Shown here in pieces: positions 27,023-37,027 of a stretch of 64,000 bases of DNA. The DNA lies in contig NZ_JAAIKR010000001.1 in the NCBI RefSeq assembly GCF_018221465.1, positions 620,001 to 684,000 on the forward strand. Reading direction: 5' to 3'. The position numbers and the translations under genes are program-made. Each line of letters starts with the position of its first letter. Within the stretch, counting starts at the first letter, position 1. Source of the stretch: Shewanella intestini. GTDB lineage: Bacteria > Pseudomonadota > Gammaproteobacteria > Enterobacterales > Shewanellaceae. The notes under the pieces were generated by a model. It searched no databases, had not been told where the DNA came from, and saw only the letters and a list, made by a program, of their open reading frames with translations.

Positions 27023-27682
27023 TTGGATCGTCAATTTCAAAATAGATTAGTCGGCACCATTGTGTTGGTGGCGCTTGGAGTGATTATTTTACCTGACTTA
27101 CTCGATGGTAAGAAAAACCATGTGGTAGAAGAGTTCACTGACATTCCACTGAGACCGATGAGTGTCGCCAGTGAAGGTAATGAGCAACCTGAATCATTTG
27201 AGGTGATTGACATCGCCAAAGGGCAAGATTTAGGCACTGAACCAACTGAACCAACTGAATCTGCCGCAAATGTGCAGTCAAAATCCCGTTTAACTGAAAC
27301 TCAAGCGCACAATACAACAGTGGTTGCAGCTAAGCCTCGCGATACGAAGTCAACACAAGCTAAGCCTGCAAAACAGCAAACGGTGCATACCGCCACATCG
27401 AGTTCACCTAAAGTTCAGCAGAAGGTTTCAAGTGTAAAAACAGGTTATACCTTACAACTAGGCGGTTTTAAAAATGCGCAAAATGTATCGGCGCTAATTG
27501 CTCAGTTAAGACTATCAGGTTACACCGCTTATACGGTGCCAGCCACCCCCGTTGATGGCAACATTACCAGAGTCTTTGTCGGGCCTGACACCAATCAAAA
27601 TAAATTAAAGCAAGCACGTGATCCAATCAGAAAGCTCACGGGTTTAAGTGGAAAAGTGATCCCGTTTAACCCTGCGGGTTAA
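27023..27682 (+). CDS. dedD: DedD-like SPOR-domain protein
   Basis: A 219-residue bitopic membrane protein. A membrane helix (about 8-27, LVGTIVLVALGVIILPDLL) is followed by a Pro/Thr/Lys-rich linker and a C-terminal SPOR domain (about 143-216, beginning GYTLQLGGFKNAQNVSALIAQL) that binds denuded septal glycan strands. By family it supports cell constriction. The start is TTG at 27023 with AGGAA 8 bp upstream, 13 bp after folC; no ATG is available in frame upstream of the membrane helix. The order folC-dedD-cvpA-purF matches E. coli. Confidence 0.9.
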   Translation: MDRQFQNRLVGTIVLVALGVIILPDLLDGKKNHVVEEFTDIPLRPMSVASEGNEQPESFEVIDIAKGQDLGTEPTEPTESAANVQSKSRLTETQAHNTTVVAAKPRDTKSTQAKPAKQQTVHTATSSSPKVQQKVSSVKTGYTLQLGGFKNAQNVSALIAQLRLSGYTAYTVPATPVDGNITRVFVGPDTNQNKLKQARDPIRKLTGLSGKVIPFNPAG

Positions 27683-27836
27683 TAAATTGTCACCTTCATC
27701 ACGACAAAATATTGCGATTCTACTGATTTGATTGTTCTTATTTGCGCATGAATAATTTGCGTAACTAAGGGTGAGAATCTTGTTTTTCTTTGTTAGAATC
27801 GCGCCGTCTTAACCTTGATACCGGATCCCTATCTCT

Positions 27837-28325
27837 ATGGTGTGGATTGATTACGCAATTCTTATTGTTATTGGCATGTCGACTTTGATCAGTTTGATCC
27901 GAGGCTTTGCCAAAGAAGCCATGTCGCTATTTGTATGGTTTGCCGCCTTTTTTATTGCCAGCCAATTTTATCTCGACCTTGCCGTGCATCTTACTCAAAT
28001 GAATGATGAGTTGGTACGAAATGGCGTAGCCATCGCAATCTTGTTTATTACTTCTCTGATTTTAGGAGCATTAATAAATTATTTGCTAGGACAATTAGTC
28101 TCTAAAACGGGGTTATCAGGCACCGACCGTGTACTTGGATTATGTTTTGGTGCCATTCGTGGTGCATTAATCGTCAGTGCATTGTTATTTTTTATGGATG
28201 CGTTTACTCAGTTAGATCAAACCGATTGGTGGACTAATTCAGTACTCGTACCCGAATTTGGTGTGGTTATTCAATGGTTCTTTGACTATTTGCAAAACAC
28301 ATCAAGTTTTGTACCCCCACAATAA
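27837..28325 (+). CDS. cvpA: CvpA family membrane protein
   Basis: A 162-residue inner-membrane protein with four hydrophobic helices and the CvpA opening MVWIDYAILIVIGMSTLISL followed by RGFAKEAMSL; the RVLGLCFGAIRGAL motif before the last helix is typical. CvpA is required for colicin V export in E. coli and affects envelope stress; its molecular role is unresolved. It sits directly before purF, as in most gammaproteobacteria, separated by 38 bp, so the two are probably co-transcribed. No clear PurR operator was found in the 154-bp region upstream. Confidence 0.93.
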   Translation: MVWIDYAILIVIGMSTLISLIRGFAKEAMSLFVWFAAFFIASQFYLDLAVHLTQMNDELVRNGVAIAILFITSLILGALINYLLGQLVSKTGLSGTDRVLGLCFGAIRGALIVSALLFFMDAFTQLDQTDWWTNSVLVPEFGVVIQWFFDYLQNTSSFVPPQ

Positions 28326-28363
28326 ATATGTATAAAAATACACTTCAATGAGGAACCTTACCC

Positions 28364-29878
28364 ATGTGTGGTATTGTCGGAATAGTAGGCCAGTCGTCAG
28401 TTAACCAAACCATTTATGATGCGTTAACCGTGCTCCAACACCGTGGTCAAGATGCGGCGGGTATTGTCACCATTGATGGCAACGCGTTTCGTTTACGTAA
28501 AGCAAATGGTTTAGTTAAAGATGTATTTGAAACTAAACACATGCAACGTCTACAAGGTAATGCGGGTATTGGTCATGTTCGTTACCCAACGGCAGGTAGC
28601 TCTAGTGCTTCAGAAGCTCAACCTTTCTATGTTAACTCGCCATTTGGTATTTCATTAGCTCATAACGGTAACTTAACCAATACGGTTGATTTAGCCCAAA
28701 GTTTGGTTGAAAAACGTCGTCATGTGAATACCACATCAGACTCAGAAATCTTATTAAACTTACTGGCTGATGAGCTTCAAGAAACGCGCACATTATCATT
28801 AACGGCTGACGAAGTGTTTGACGCGGTTGCCAAAGTTCATGCCCAAACACGAGGAGCTTATGCTGTCGCGGCAATGATCATTGGCCAAGGTTTAGTGGCA
28901 TTTCGTGACCCATATGGTATTCGTCCATTAGTATTGGGTAAGCATGAAACGGCCACTGGCACCGAGTACATGGTTGCATCAGAAAGCGTTGCACTTGATG
29001 CTGTTGGTTTTGAAGTGATGCGTGATGTCGCCCCTGGTGAAGCGATTTATATTTCACTTGCTGGTGAGTTATTTACTCGTCAATGTGCCGTTAACCCAAG
29101 CTACGCACCATGTATTTTCGAATTTGTATATTTTGCTCGCCCAGATTCTGCAATTGATAAAATTTCTGTCTATGCTAGCCGCGTCAACATGGGTGCTAAA
29201 TTAGGTGAGAAAATCAAGTCAGAATGGTTTGAACACGATATTGATGTGGTTATCCCAATTCCAGAAACATCGTGCGATATTGCACTCGAAATTGCGCGCT
29301 GTATGGATCTGCCATATCGTCAAGGTTTCGTTAAAAACCGTTATATTGGCCGCACGTTTATCATGCCGGGACAACAAGAACGTAAGAAATCAGTTCGTCG
29401 TAAACTTAATGCTATCGACACTGAGTTCAGAGGTAAAAACGTATTGTTGGTGGATGATTCTATTGTTCGCGGTACAACTTCAGAACAAATTATTGAAATG
29501 GCACGTGAAGCTGGCGCAAAGAAAGTGTACTTTGCATCAGCTGCGCCTGAAATTCGTTTTCCTAACGTATATGGTATTGATATGCCAACGTCAAACGAGT
29601 TGATTGCCCACGGTCGTGATGCTGATGAAATCGCAGAGTTAATTGGTGCCGATGGCATCATCTTCCAAGATTTAACTGATTTAGTTGAAGCGGTTAAGTT
29701 AGAAAACCCGGACATAAAACGTTTTGAAACATCCGTGTTTGACGGTAATTACATTACAGGTGATGTGGATCAATCTTATCTTGATCACGTTAATCAGTTG
29801 CGTAATGATGACGCCAAAGCTAATCGCTTAAAGGACATTGGCACTAATTTAGAGTTACATAACGTTTGTCATCCTTAA
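28364..29878 (+). CDS. purF: Amidophosphoribosyltransferase
   Basis: A 504-residue enzyme making 5-phosphoribosylamine from PRPP and glutamine, the first committed step of purine synthesis. The N-terminal glutaminase domain starts MCGIVGIVG, with Cys2 exposed as the nucleophile after Met removal, and has [11 protein letters not shown] and HNGNLTN. The C-terminal phosphoribosyltransferase domain carries the PRPP loop [14 protein letters not shown]. No propeptide is present, as in the E. coli enzyme. GAGGAACC lies upstream of the ATG, and a hairpin terminator follows. Confidence 0.97.
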   Translation: MCGIVGIVGQSSVNQTIYDALTVLQHRGQDAAGIVTIDGNAFRLRKANGLVKDVFETKHMQRLQGNAGIGHVRYPTAGSSSASEAQPFYVNSPFGISLAHNGNLTNTVDLAQSLVEKRRHVNTTSDSEILLNLLADELQETRTLSLTADEVFDAVAKVHAQTRGAYAVAAMIIGQGLVAFRDPYGIRPLVLGKHETATGTEYMVASESVALDAVGFEVMRDVAPGEAIYISLAGELFTRQCAVNPSYAPCIFEFVYFARPDSAIDKISVYASRVNMGAKLGEKIKSEWFEHDIDVVIPIPETSCDIALEIARCMDLPYRQGFVKNRYIGRTFIMPGQQERKKSVRRKLNAIDTEFRGKNVLLVDDSIVRGTTSEQIIEMAREAGAKKVYFASAAPEIRFPNVYGIDMPTSNELIAHGRDADEIAELIGADGIIFQDLTDLVEAVKLENPDIKRFETSVFDGNYITGDVDQSYLDHVNQLRNDDAKANRLKDIGTNLELHNVCHP

Positions 29879-29917
29879 TCGGTTGCAAGTAAAGCTAAAT
29901 TAGTCGGTTATATCCTC

Positions 29918-29948
29918 AATGCCAGTCATAATATGACTGGCATTTTTA
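29918..29948 (+). terminator. purF terminator
   Basis: AATGCCAGTCA pairs with TGACTGGCATT around loop TAATA, followed by a short T run. It ends the cvpA-purF transcript. Confidence 0.88.
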
Positions 29949-30337
29949 TTCATTTAATTGACCACGCCAGTTGGTCATTCACAGATTTCATCTTGTTAGC
30001 GATTTAAATCGCGGTCTTTATATTCTTTTTTATCTTCAACGGTTTAGTTTTGTGAAATAATTCTCGATTAAAGTGAATTTTTATTCACTGCGTTTTTTTT
30101 ATAAGTGTCACTATTATTGTTAATATTGCAGTTTTTTGGAACATGGCGATGGTTTAATCACGCTTGAGTTAACAAAGTGATAAAATCAATACAGCCAGTA
30201 GCAGTATGGGAAGTGAAATTTTATGCATATTATTTTATGCAGCCATTCATTAGTGTGACCCGTGTTACTGTGAATAATTGTTACAAATGATACATTTCGC
30301 ACATTATTTTCCCAGATACAGAAATGAAGTAAAACCT
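29949..30337 (+). other. Long untranslated region before POT gene
   Basis: This 389-bp noncoding stretch is unusually structured. It holds an inverted repeat TGACCA...TGGTCA (29959-29964 with 29972-29977), a perfect 14-bp palindrome GCGATTTAAATCGC (29999-30012), and a terminator-like hairpin AGTGAAT-TTTT-ATTCACT (30072-30089) followed by GCG and eight T residues. The last could end a small RNA or act as an attenuator in the leader of the transporter gene. No open frame of interest is present. Confidence 0.45.
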
Positions 30338-31798
30338 ATGTGGAATAAGCTCAACAAATCAATGATGTTCATCCAAGCGATGTTTGGTTTGGCCTTTTAT
30401 GGCGTGATGTCAATTTTAACCCGCTTCTTTTTAGAAGACCTTAATTATAGTGAAGCGGACACCTTAATGGTCGTCGGTGCATTTTCTTCAATTGGGCCAT
30501 TATTTTCCATTGCCGGTGGCTTTATTGCTGACAAATTCCTTGGTGCTTACCGTTCATTAACGGTTGCGCAAATTGGTTTTACTGTTGGTTATTGCTTCTT
30601 AGCGTTTGGCGCAACGACCTCTAATGTTGGGTTTAGTTTGGCAGCCATTGCAGTTATCAGTTATTCACGTGGGTTGATGTCGCCATCTTATCCTGGGTTA
30701 TTTAAACGTACATTTAATACTGATGCAGAGTTTGAAAACGCCTTTTCAATGAACTATTCCATCAATAATGTCGGGGCGGTACTCGGTCAATATTTATACC
30801 CGTTATTAATTATTGCGATTGGGTTTAGCGGTGGATTTTTATTATCAGGGGTGATGGCAGGCTTAGCGATGCTATCCATTTTATATTACCGCAAAGAATA
30901 TACCGAAGTGGCGACAGAGTTCGATAGAAGGCCGGTGCCGCTTAAAAATATCATCGCATTTATCAGCTTATCAGTGGCGATGATTGGGCTGGTTTTCTTC
31001 ATGTTTGATAATATCGAAGCGGGTAAAAACATTGTTTATATTATTGCTGCATTGGCAATTTTATATTTCATCAGTTTGATTTTTAAAGCTAAAAAATCAG
31101 AAGCATTACGCATGGGCACCGTGTTAATTATGATAGTGCTAACCATTTGCTTCTTTGTGTATTATGGCCAAATAATGACCTCGATGAATCTAGTTGCATT
31201 AAATACTATGCGCGGTGATTTGTTTGGCATTATCCCCATTGCACCAGAAGCGTCAATGGCAATGAACCCGTTTTGGTGCTCTATTGCAGGCCCTATCATT
31301 GCGTTTGTATTTACACAGCTTGAGAAGCGCAACATTACTTTGTCGACCTCAATTAAAGTCGGCTGTGCGTTTGTGTTCACTGCGATTTCGTTTGGCTTAT
31401 TGGCCTTCTTTATGAAAAATATTGGCCCTTCAGTGTCTTTAACACCTGAAGTGTTCTTGTTGGTGCATTTCTTCCAAGCATTTGCCGAAGTGATTGTTGG
31501 CAGCTTTGTTGTTGCGTTTATTTTGTCGGTGACCCCTAAACAAATTGAAAGTTTTTCGGTATCGTTATTTTCAGTCGCTGTAGCTGTGAGTGGTATTTTA
31601 GGTGCTGTCATCTCAACCTTTATTGCACTGGAGAAAGATCAGAAGCTGACTCAAACTATTGTACAAAATGTATATGGTGATTTTTTTATTATGTTAAGTG
31701 AGCTTGCCGTTGTGATGGTGGTGATTGCATTTATCAGCTCGTTTATGATCAGAAAAATGCTCGCTGCAGCTGATAAAGCAGAACAACTAGAAAGCTAA
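30338..31798 (+). CDS. POT/PTR-family MFS transporter, divergent
   Basis: A 486-residue inner-membrane transporter with about 14 hydrophobic helices. The POT family is suggested by FAFYG-like residues in helix 1 (GLAFYGVMSILTRFF), GGFIADKFLGAYRSL in the helix 2-3 loop and SMNYSINNVGAVLGQYLYPL in helix 5. The ExxER proton-coupling motif of typical peptide symporters is absent: the corresponding stretch reads IQAMFGLAFYG. Substrate and coupling are therefore uncertain. The ATG at 30338 is preferred (GAAG upstream); a TTG at 30278 would add 20 residues with no signal. A second POT gene lies at 37028-38563. Confidence 0.83.
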   Translation: MWNKLNKSMMFIQAMFGLAFYGVMSILTRFFLEDLNYSEADTLMVVGAFSSIGPLFSIAGGFIADKFLGAYRSLTVAQIGFTVGYCFLAFGATTSNVGFSLAAIAVISYSRGLMSPSYPGLFKRTFNTDAEFENAFSMNYSINNVGAVLGQYLYPLLIIAIGFSGGFLLSGVMAGLAMLSILYYRKEYTEVATEFDRRPVPLKNIIAFISLSVAMIGLVFFMFDNIEAGKNIVYIIAALAILYFISLIFKAKKSEALRMGTVLIMIVLTICFFVYYGQIMTSMNLVALNTMRGDLFGIIPIAPEASMAMNPFWCSIAGPIIAFVFTQLEKRNITLSTSIKVGCAFVFTAISFGLLAFFMKNIGPSVSLTPEVFLLVHFFQAFAEVIVGSFVVAFILSVTPKQIESFSVSLFSVAVAVSGILGAVISTFIALEKDQKLTQTIVQNVYGDFFIMLSELAVVMVVIAFISSFMIRKMLAAADKAEQLES

Positions 31799-32117
31799 AG
31801 CTTGTGATTGAATATTTAGTTTGCTTACTAGATAAATAAGCTGCTGACATATTTATCGGCTTTGCTAATAACGATGATGAACTGATATTTCTTCACGCCA
31901 AACTTAGCAAAAACTAATCCTGTTATTTATTGCGTTTGACATCTTTGATGTAGACTCAATATTTAGCGGGTTTTTTTATGTTAAAGCTCAATTATCCAAT
32001 AACTTACATCAATGCATTCATTGTAATTACGCTTTGTAGTGAAGATAAATATTAATTGCACTAAGCCATTTTGCAAGGTAAAGTTACTGTTTATTTATAC
32101 AGTTATTTGGCGTATTG
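31799..32117. other. Intergenic region between POT gene and topB
   Basis: An AT-rich spacer of 319 bp without a gene. An inverted repeat GATAAATA/TATTTATC (31831-31838 with 31850-31857) is the only structure seen; it lacks a T tract and is not a convincing terminator. The topB promoter should lie in the second half, but no clear -35/-10 pair was found. Confidence 0.5.
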
Positions 32118-34112
32118 ATGATTTTATATATTGCAGAAAAGCCCAGCCTAGGGCGTGCGATAGCCGATGTATTACCTAAACCGCATAAAAAAGGCGACGG
32201 CTATATTACTGCGGCGAACGGCGACTGTGTATCGTGGTGTATTGGACATTTGCTTGAACAAGCTGAACCCGATGCTTACGACGATAAATATAAATCGTGG
32301 CGCTTAGAAGATTTGCCCATTGTACCAAGTCAGTGGAAGCTCAAACCTAAATCCAATACTCGCAGCCAACTAACGGTGCTGCGAAAGCTCGTTAAACAAG
32401 CCTCTGAAATTGTTAATGCTGGCGATCCTGACCGCGAAGGGCAGTTATTAGTTGATGAAGTGATCGCCCATTTAGGTGTAAAAGGTACTCAATTACAGTC
32501 AGTAAAACGGCTTTTGATTAGCGATTTAAACCCAAGTGCTGTTAAACGTGCTTTAGGGCAACTGCGCGATAATCGTGATTTTATTCCTCTTTCAACCTCT
32601 GCTTTAGCCCGAAGCCGTGCCGACTGGCTTTATGGAATGAACATGACCCGCGCTTATACCATTCAAGGTAAGAAAGTCGGTTATCAAGGGGTACTTTCTG
32701 TAGGGCGAGTGCAAACCCCCATTCTTGGGTTAATTGTTCGGCGCGACGAAGAAATTGCCCACTTTGAACCTAAACCCTTTTTTGAAGTATTAGCGCACTT
32801 AACCCTTCCAGAAAAAAACGGTTGCGAATTTAGCACCAAATGGCAACCGAGCAAAGCGTGTGAACCGTATCAAGATGAAGAAGGGCGCGTGCTGTCTAAA
32901 GGTTTAGCGCTTAATGTTGTTAAACGTATAACTAATCAACCTGCAGTAGTTAGCAAATTAGAGTCAAAGAATAAACGTCAAAATCCGCCATTGCCTTATA
33001 GTTTGTCATCACTACAAATAGATGCGGCCAAACGTTTTGGCATGAGCGCCAAAGCGGTATTAGACACCTGTCAAAGTTTGTATGAACGACATAAATTAAT
33101 TACTTACCCACGTTCTGACAGCCGCTATTTACCCAAAGAACAACGTAAACTTGCTCCAAGCATTGTGAATGCTGTGACTCAAAATGCTGCCGAGCTTATT
33201 CCAAATGCCACGTTACCAAATTTATCATTGGTTTCTAAAGCATGGAATGACACCAAAGTCGAAGCGCATCATGCGATTGTACCAACAGAAAGAAAAGCCA
33301 ATTTAGCCAGTTTATCAGCCGCTGAAGCTAATCTTTATCGTCACATTGCAAGACAATACTTAGCCCAATTTTATGAGGCGTATGTTTATGATGAAACGCG
33401 AGTTGAAGTGGATATCAGTGGCGGATTGTTCTCAACCAAAGCTAAAGTTGATAAAGCTCTTGGCTGGAAAGTGCTTTATGGCAACAACAAAACAACCATT
33501 GATAATAGTCAGCAGCGGGAGAAAGAGGATGAGGAAGACAGTTTATCGTCTTTACCGCCATTACACGTTGGTCAAGCTTTGCATTGCTTTAAAGGTGAGT
33601 GTATCGACAAAATGACTCAGGCTCCCAAACACTTTACAGATGCGACCTTACTAAGTGCCATGACTGGCATTAGTCGTTTTGTTAGCGATGCAGAAATTAA
33701 GAAAACCCTTAAAGAAACTGACGGCCTTGGCACTGAAGCTACTCGGGCTGGAATTATTGAGTTGCTGTTTAATCGCGGTTATTTGCACCGCAGTGGTAAA
33801 GCCATTATGGCGACGGATGTGGGGAAGGGCTTAATAAACAGCTTACCTTTGTCGGCAACATTACCCGACATGACCGCATTGTGGGAGCAAAGTTTAGATG
33901 CCATAAGCCTTAAACAAATGCGTTATGAGCGCTTTATGCAGCCGTTAATTGAGCAGGTCGATGAGTTAATAAACCAAGCTAGTCAACAGTTACCGCATGC
34001 TTTGAAGGGCGTGAGCGCACCGGCTAAAAAGTCTTGGAGTAAAGGGCGTAAGTCTGCTTCAGTTAAAGGAAGAAAACCGAGCAAAAGAAAGTCAAAACCG
34101 AAAGCGAGTTAA
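32118..34112 (+). CDS. topB: DNA topoisomerase III
   Basis: A 664-residue type IA topoisomerase that decatenates DNA and resolves recombination intermediates with RecQ. It opens MILYIAEKPSLGRAIADVLP (Toprim), has the acidic triad region NAGDPDREGQLL and NPSAVKRAL. The catalytic Tyr lies in LITYPRSDSRYLPKEQR (about residue 330), followed by HHAIVPTE. The C-terminal ~30 residues form a Lys/Arg/Ser-rich tail likely to bind DNA; there are no zinc-finger Cys quartets. The ATG at 32118 is chosen over the adjacent TTG. Confidence 0.96.
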   Translation: MILYIAEKPSLGRAIADVLPKPHKKGDGYITAANGDCVSWCIGHLLEQAEPDAYDDKYKSWRLEDLPIVPSQWKLKPKSNTRSQLTVLRKLVKQASEIVNAGDPDREGQLLVDEVIAHLGVKGTQLQSVKRLLISDLNPSAVKRALGQLRDNRDFIPLSTSALARSRADWLYGMNMTRAYTIQGKKVGYQGVLSVGRVQTPILGLIVRRDEEIAHFEPKPFFEVLAHLTLPEKNGCEFSTKWQPSKACEPYQDEEGRVLSKGLALNVVKRITNQPAVVSKLESKNKRQNPPLPYSLSSLQIDAAKRFGMSAKAVLDTCQSLYERHKLITYPRSDSRYLPKEQRKLAPSIVNAVTQNAAELIPNATLPNLSLVSKAWNDTKVEAHHAIVPTERKANLASLSAAEANLYRHIARQYLAQFYEAYVYDETRVEVDISGGLFSTKAKVDKALGWKVLYGNNKTTIDNSQQREKEDEEDSLSSLPPLHVGQALHCFKGECIDKMTQAPKHFTDATLLSAMTGISRFVSDAEIKKTLKETDGLGTEATRAGIIELLFNRGYLHRSGKAIMATDVGKGLINSLPLSATLPDMTALWEQSLDAISLKQMRYERFMQPLIEQVDELINQASQQLPHALKGVSAPAKKSWSKGRKSASVKGRKPSKRKSKPKAS

Positions 34113-34272
34113 TTTCAGCAGAACACTGCCAGTGATCAGTTTGCCAATTCATCATCATGAACGGGTTTTTAAATGATTTTTTTGAATCAAGATCAAATAA
34201 GCCTAGGCTTTTTTAGCCAATAATAGCAAAATACGCTTATGTGCCAAATGCTGTTAATTACAAGGAAGCTTC

Positions 34273-34917
34273 ATGAAATATCAAATTATACCAGTGACAC
34301 CGTTTCAGCAAAATTGCAGTGTGATTTGGTGTAAAGAAACCCTTGAAGCTGCAGTGATCGACCCCGGCGGCGATAAAGACCGTATTATGACAGAAGTTAA
34401 GAAACTGGGCTTAACGCTAACCAAGATCCTATTAACACATGGACATATTGATCATGTTGGTGCAGCACAAGCTCTTGCACAACAAGTCAATATACCGATT
34501 ATTGGCCCGCATAAAGAGGATAAATTTTGGTTAGATAGCTTGCCAAGCCAAAGCAAAAACTTTGGTTTTCCAGAAGTTGCGCCATTTATGCCTCAGCAAT
34601 ACTTACAAGATGGTGAAAGCGTCGTCGTGGGAAAACAAACATTGCAGGTTTTACATTGCCCTGGACACACGCCTGGTCATGTGATTTTTTATCACCAAGC
34701 GATGAAAATGGCATGGGTTGGTGATGTACTGTTTAGAAGCTCGATTGGCCGAACTGATTTCCCGAAGTCAAACCATGATGATTTAATACATTCGATTACT
34801 CAAAAGCTATGGCCTTTAGGAAACGATACTCAGTTTATTCCTGGTCATGGACCGATGTCGACGTTTGCTGAAGAGCGATTACATAACCCATTTGTTGCTG
34901 ATGAACTGTTAGATTAG
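34273..34917 (+). CDS. YcbL-like metallo-beta-lactamase-fold hydrolase
   Basis: A 214-residue member of the glyoxalase II-like branch of the MBL superfamily. Metal ligands are visible in THGHIDHVGA (HxHxDH), HCPGHTPGH, the bridging Asp in WVGDVLF and the final IPGHGP. The opening MKYQIIPVTPFQQNCSVIW resembles E. coli YcbL, a type II glyoxalase with weak activity. It lacks the extra helical domain of GloB. In E. coli ycbL follows ycbB-ycbK; here those homologues lie 18-20 kb away. A long bidirectional terminator follows, shared with the convergent xthA. Confidence 0.88.
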   Translation: MKYQIIPVTPFQQNCSVIWCKETLEAAVIDPGGDKDRIMTEVKKLGLTLTKILLTHGHIDHVGAAQALAQQVNIPIIGPHKEDKFWLDSLPSQSKNFGFPEVAPFMPQQYLQDGESVVVGKQTLQVLHCPGHTPGHVIFYHQAMKMAWVGDVLFRSSIGRTDFPKSNHDDLIHSITQKLWPLGNDTQFIPGHGPMSTFAEERLHNPFVADELLD

Positions 34918-34989
34918 ACAAGAGCTTAATTCTCGCTTGTAAATAGTTACACCATATAATGAAGTTTTGATGCTCACTCAAACACCAAG

Positions 34990-35024
34990 CACTAAAAAGC
35001 TCACTTAATGTGAGCTTTTTAGTG
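34990..35024. terminator. Bidirectional terminator between ycbL-like gene and xthA
   Basis: A perfect 15-bp stem (34990-35004 with 35010-35024, core AAAAAGCTCAC/GTGAGCTTTTT) and loop TTAAT between two convergent genes, with A and T tracts built into the arms. Confidence 0.93.
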
Positions 35025-35052
35025 TCATTAACAGCATAAGCTGCAAAGGCGT

Positions 35053-35859
35053 TTAGTTAAAAGTGCTCCAGATTGGTGCGTGATCAGACGGTTTTTCTAT
35101 CCCCCTAAGGTCATAATCAACATCTGACTCTACCAATGATGGCACCATGGACTTGGTGACTAATACCACGTCAATGCGTAATCCACGATTGTCTACGAAG
35201 CCTTTGCTACGATAATCAAACCATGAGTAACGCTCAGTTCGTTGTGGATGTAGATGACGGAATGAGTCAACGAATCCCCAATCTAGCAAGGTTGCTAACC
35301 ACTGACGTTCTTCTGGTTGGAAACTGCATTTACCCGTTTTTAACCAACGCTTTGCATTAGGCTCACCAATGCCAATGTCTAAATCAACTGGCGAAATATT
35401 AATGTCACCAATAATGGCAATATCTTCATCTGCTTGATGATTTGTCTGTAGGTGGGTCATTAAATCTTGGTAAAACTTGCGCTTAGCAGGGTATTTGGTT
35501 TCATGGCTAATATTGTCCCCTTGCGGGAAATAACCATTAATAACGGTTAATACACGGCCATTATCTTGCTCAAATTGACCAATAATCAATCGTCGCTGTG
35601 CATCTTCGGCATCACTAGCAAAGCCTTTAATAACTTTAATCGGGGCTTTTTTTGACAACATAGCCACACCATAATGGGCTTTACCACCGTGGAAATGCAC
35701 CTGATAACCCATGGCTTCAACATCAGCTACCGGAAACGCTTCATCGTGAACTTTGGTTTCTTGTAAGCCAATGATGTCAGGTTGGTGTGAGTCAATTAAC
35801 GCTTGCAACTGATGTAAGCGAGCGCGAATGCCATTAATATTAAATGACACTATTTTCAT
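35053..35859 (-). CDS. xthA: Exodeoxyribonuclease III
   Basis: A 268-residue AP endonuclease and 3' exonuclease of base-excision repair. Family motifs are [15 protein letters not shown] (Asn and metal site), LQETKVHDE (metal-binding Glu), GVAMLSKK, the catalytic IIGDINISPVDLDIG, the WFDYRS loop and the C-terminal SDHAPIWSTF with the catalytic Asp-His. Its length equals the E. coli protein. The ATG overlaps the stop of the upstream yciI-like gene (TAATG), so the two are translationally coupled. Confidence 0.97.
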   Translation of the reverse strand: MKIVSFNINGIRARLHQLQALIDSHQPDIIGLQETKVHDEAFPVADVEAMGYQVHFHGGKAHYGVAMLSKKAPIKVIKGFASDAEDAQRRLIIGQFEQDNGRVLTVINGYFPQGDNISHETKYPAKRKFYQDLMTHLQTNHQADEDIAIIGDINISPVDLDIGIGEPNAKRWLKTGKCSFQPEERQWLATLLDWGFVDSFRHLHPQRTERYSWFDYRSKGFVDNRGLRIDVVLVTKSMVPSLVESDVDYDLRGIEKPSDHAPIWSTFN

Positions 35860-36158
35860 TATGGTAATACCTTAAGGTAAGGTTTTACAATAACGCTTTG
35901 ATAAACACCAGCATCAATATAAGGGTCAACATCAGCCCATGCTTGTGCGTCTTCTAATGATGCAAATTCAGCAACCACTAATGACCCGGTGAAACCTGCT
36001 TCACCCGGTGCTTCATTATCAATCGCTGGGTGAGGGCCTGCGATTAATAGGCGTCCTTCATCTGCTAATGCTTGTAATCGTGCTAAGTGTTCAGCACGCA
36101 CTGACATACGCTTTTCTAAACTATTTTCAACATCCTGAGATGAAATCATGTACCACAT
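35859..36158 (-). CDS. yciI: YciI-family protein
   Basis: A 99-residue small ferredoxin-like-fold protein of the YCII family ([41 protein letters not shown]). The conserved Arg-X3-His (RAEHL) and the loop Asp ([10 protein letters not shown]) of the family are present. The biochemical role is unknown. It is co-transcribed with yciB upstream and xthA downstream; yciB and yciI are also close in E. coli. Confidence 0.88.
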   Translation of the reverse strand: MWYMISSQDVENSLEKRMSVRAEHLARLQALADEGRLLIAGPHPAIDNEAPGEAGFTGSLVVAEFASLEDAQAWADVDPYIDAGVYQSVIVKPYLKVLP

Positions 36159-36184
36159 AGTAACGGCTCCGTTGTGTAATAAGG

Positions 36185-36730
36185 TTACTTTTTATCTTCT
36201 AATGAGTCTTTTGGTAAGTGCTTGAATAAGTAAACGACAGTTGCAACGGTATTGACTAATGTTAGGGCAGTTAAGCCAAATACTTTGAAGTTTACCCAAG
36301 TCTCAAGCGGCAAGCTAAAGGCTACATAAATATTAACGATGCCGCAAATAGCAAAGAAAACCACCCAGTACCAAGTTACATTAGCCCAAACTTTGTCAGG
36401 GACCTGCATTTCTTGACCTAACATACTTTTTAGGAGCGATTTGCCCATTAGGTGGCTAACGGCTAAGCCAATCGCAAAAAACAGATAAACGATTGTGACT
36501 TTCCATTTGATAAAGGCGTCATCATGAAAAATAAGGGTTAACGAACCGAAAAACGTCACCATAGCAAAGGTGATAAGGTGCATTTTTTCTAATTTTTTAT
36601 ACAACATATAACTAATAATCAGTTGCAGGGCTGTAGCGGCAATTAATGCACCACTGGCAACATAAATGTCATAGGTTTTATAAACAATGAAAAAAATAAC
36701 AAGAGGGAGAAAGTCGAGGAGTTGCTTCAT
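36185..36730 (-). CDS. yciB: Inner-membrane septation protein YciB
   Basis: A 181-residue protein with about five or six membrane helices and the family opening [20 protein letters not shown]; also [20 protein letters not shown] and [18 protein letters not shown]. It is linked to cell-envelope synthesis, elongation and septum formation in enterobacteria and is also known as IspZ/IspA. An in-frame start at 36904 would add 58 polar residues found in no homologue, so the ATG at 36730 is used although its ribosome-binding site is weak. Confidence 0.93.
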   Translation of the reverse strand: MKQLLDFLPLVIFFIVYKTYDIYVASGALIAATALQLIISYMLYKKLEKMHLITFAMVTFFGSLTLIFHDDAFIKWKVTIVYLFFAIGLAVSHLMGKSLLKSMLGQEMQVPDKVWANVTWYWVVFFAICGIVNIYVAFSLPLETWVNFKVFGLTALTLVNTVATVVYLFKHLPKDSLEDKK

Positions 36731-36935
36731 AGAGAAAATCTGTAGTGAGTTAGTATGATTAAACCGAACTATAGCATGCAAACAACGGCGGAAAAACCTT
36801 CGTTGGTTAACTTGGAGGCATTGGTGGGGCTGACTTTTTGCTAAATCAAATATTGTTAATTTACTGGGGGGATTAAATAGCACAGGTATTGTTTTTGATA
36901 ACAATTGTGTCAGTGATTAGCGAATTTGATTGGCT

Positions 36936-36975
36936 AATAAAAATGCTCAACCGATTAAGGTTGAGCATTTTTATT
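36936..36975 (-). terminator. Terminator after minus-strand POT gene
   Basis: A perfect 17-bp stem (36936-36952 with 36959-36975; core AAATGCTCAACC/GGTTGAGCATTT) and 6-nt loop, downstream of the transporter gene on the minus strand. The arms include the T tract. Confidence 0.92.
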
Positions 36976-37027
36976 GATTATTCAGCATTCATAAGTATTT
37001 TATGAATAGAGTCAAATTTGCGTTGCT

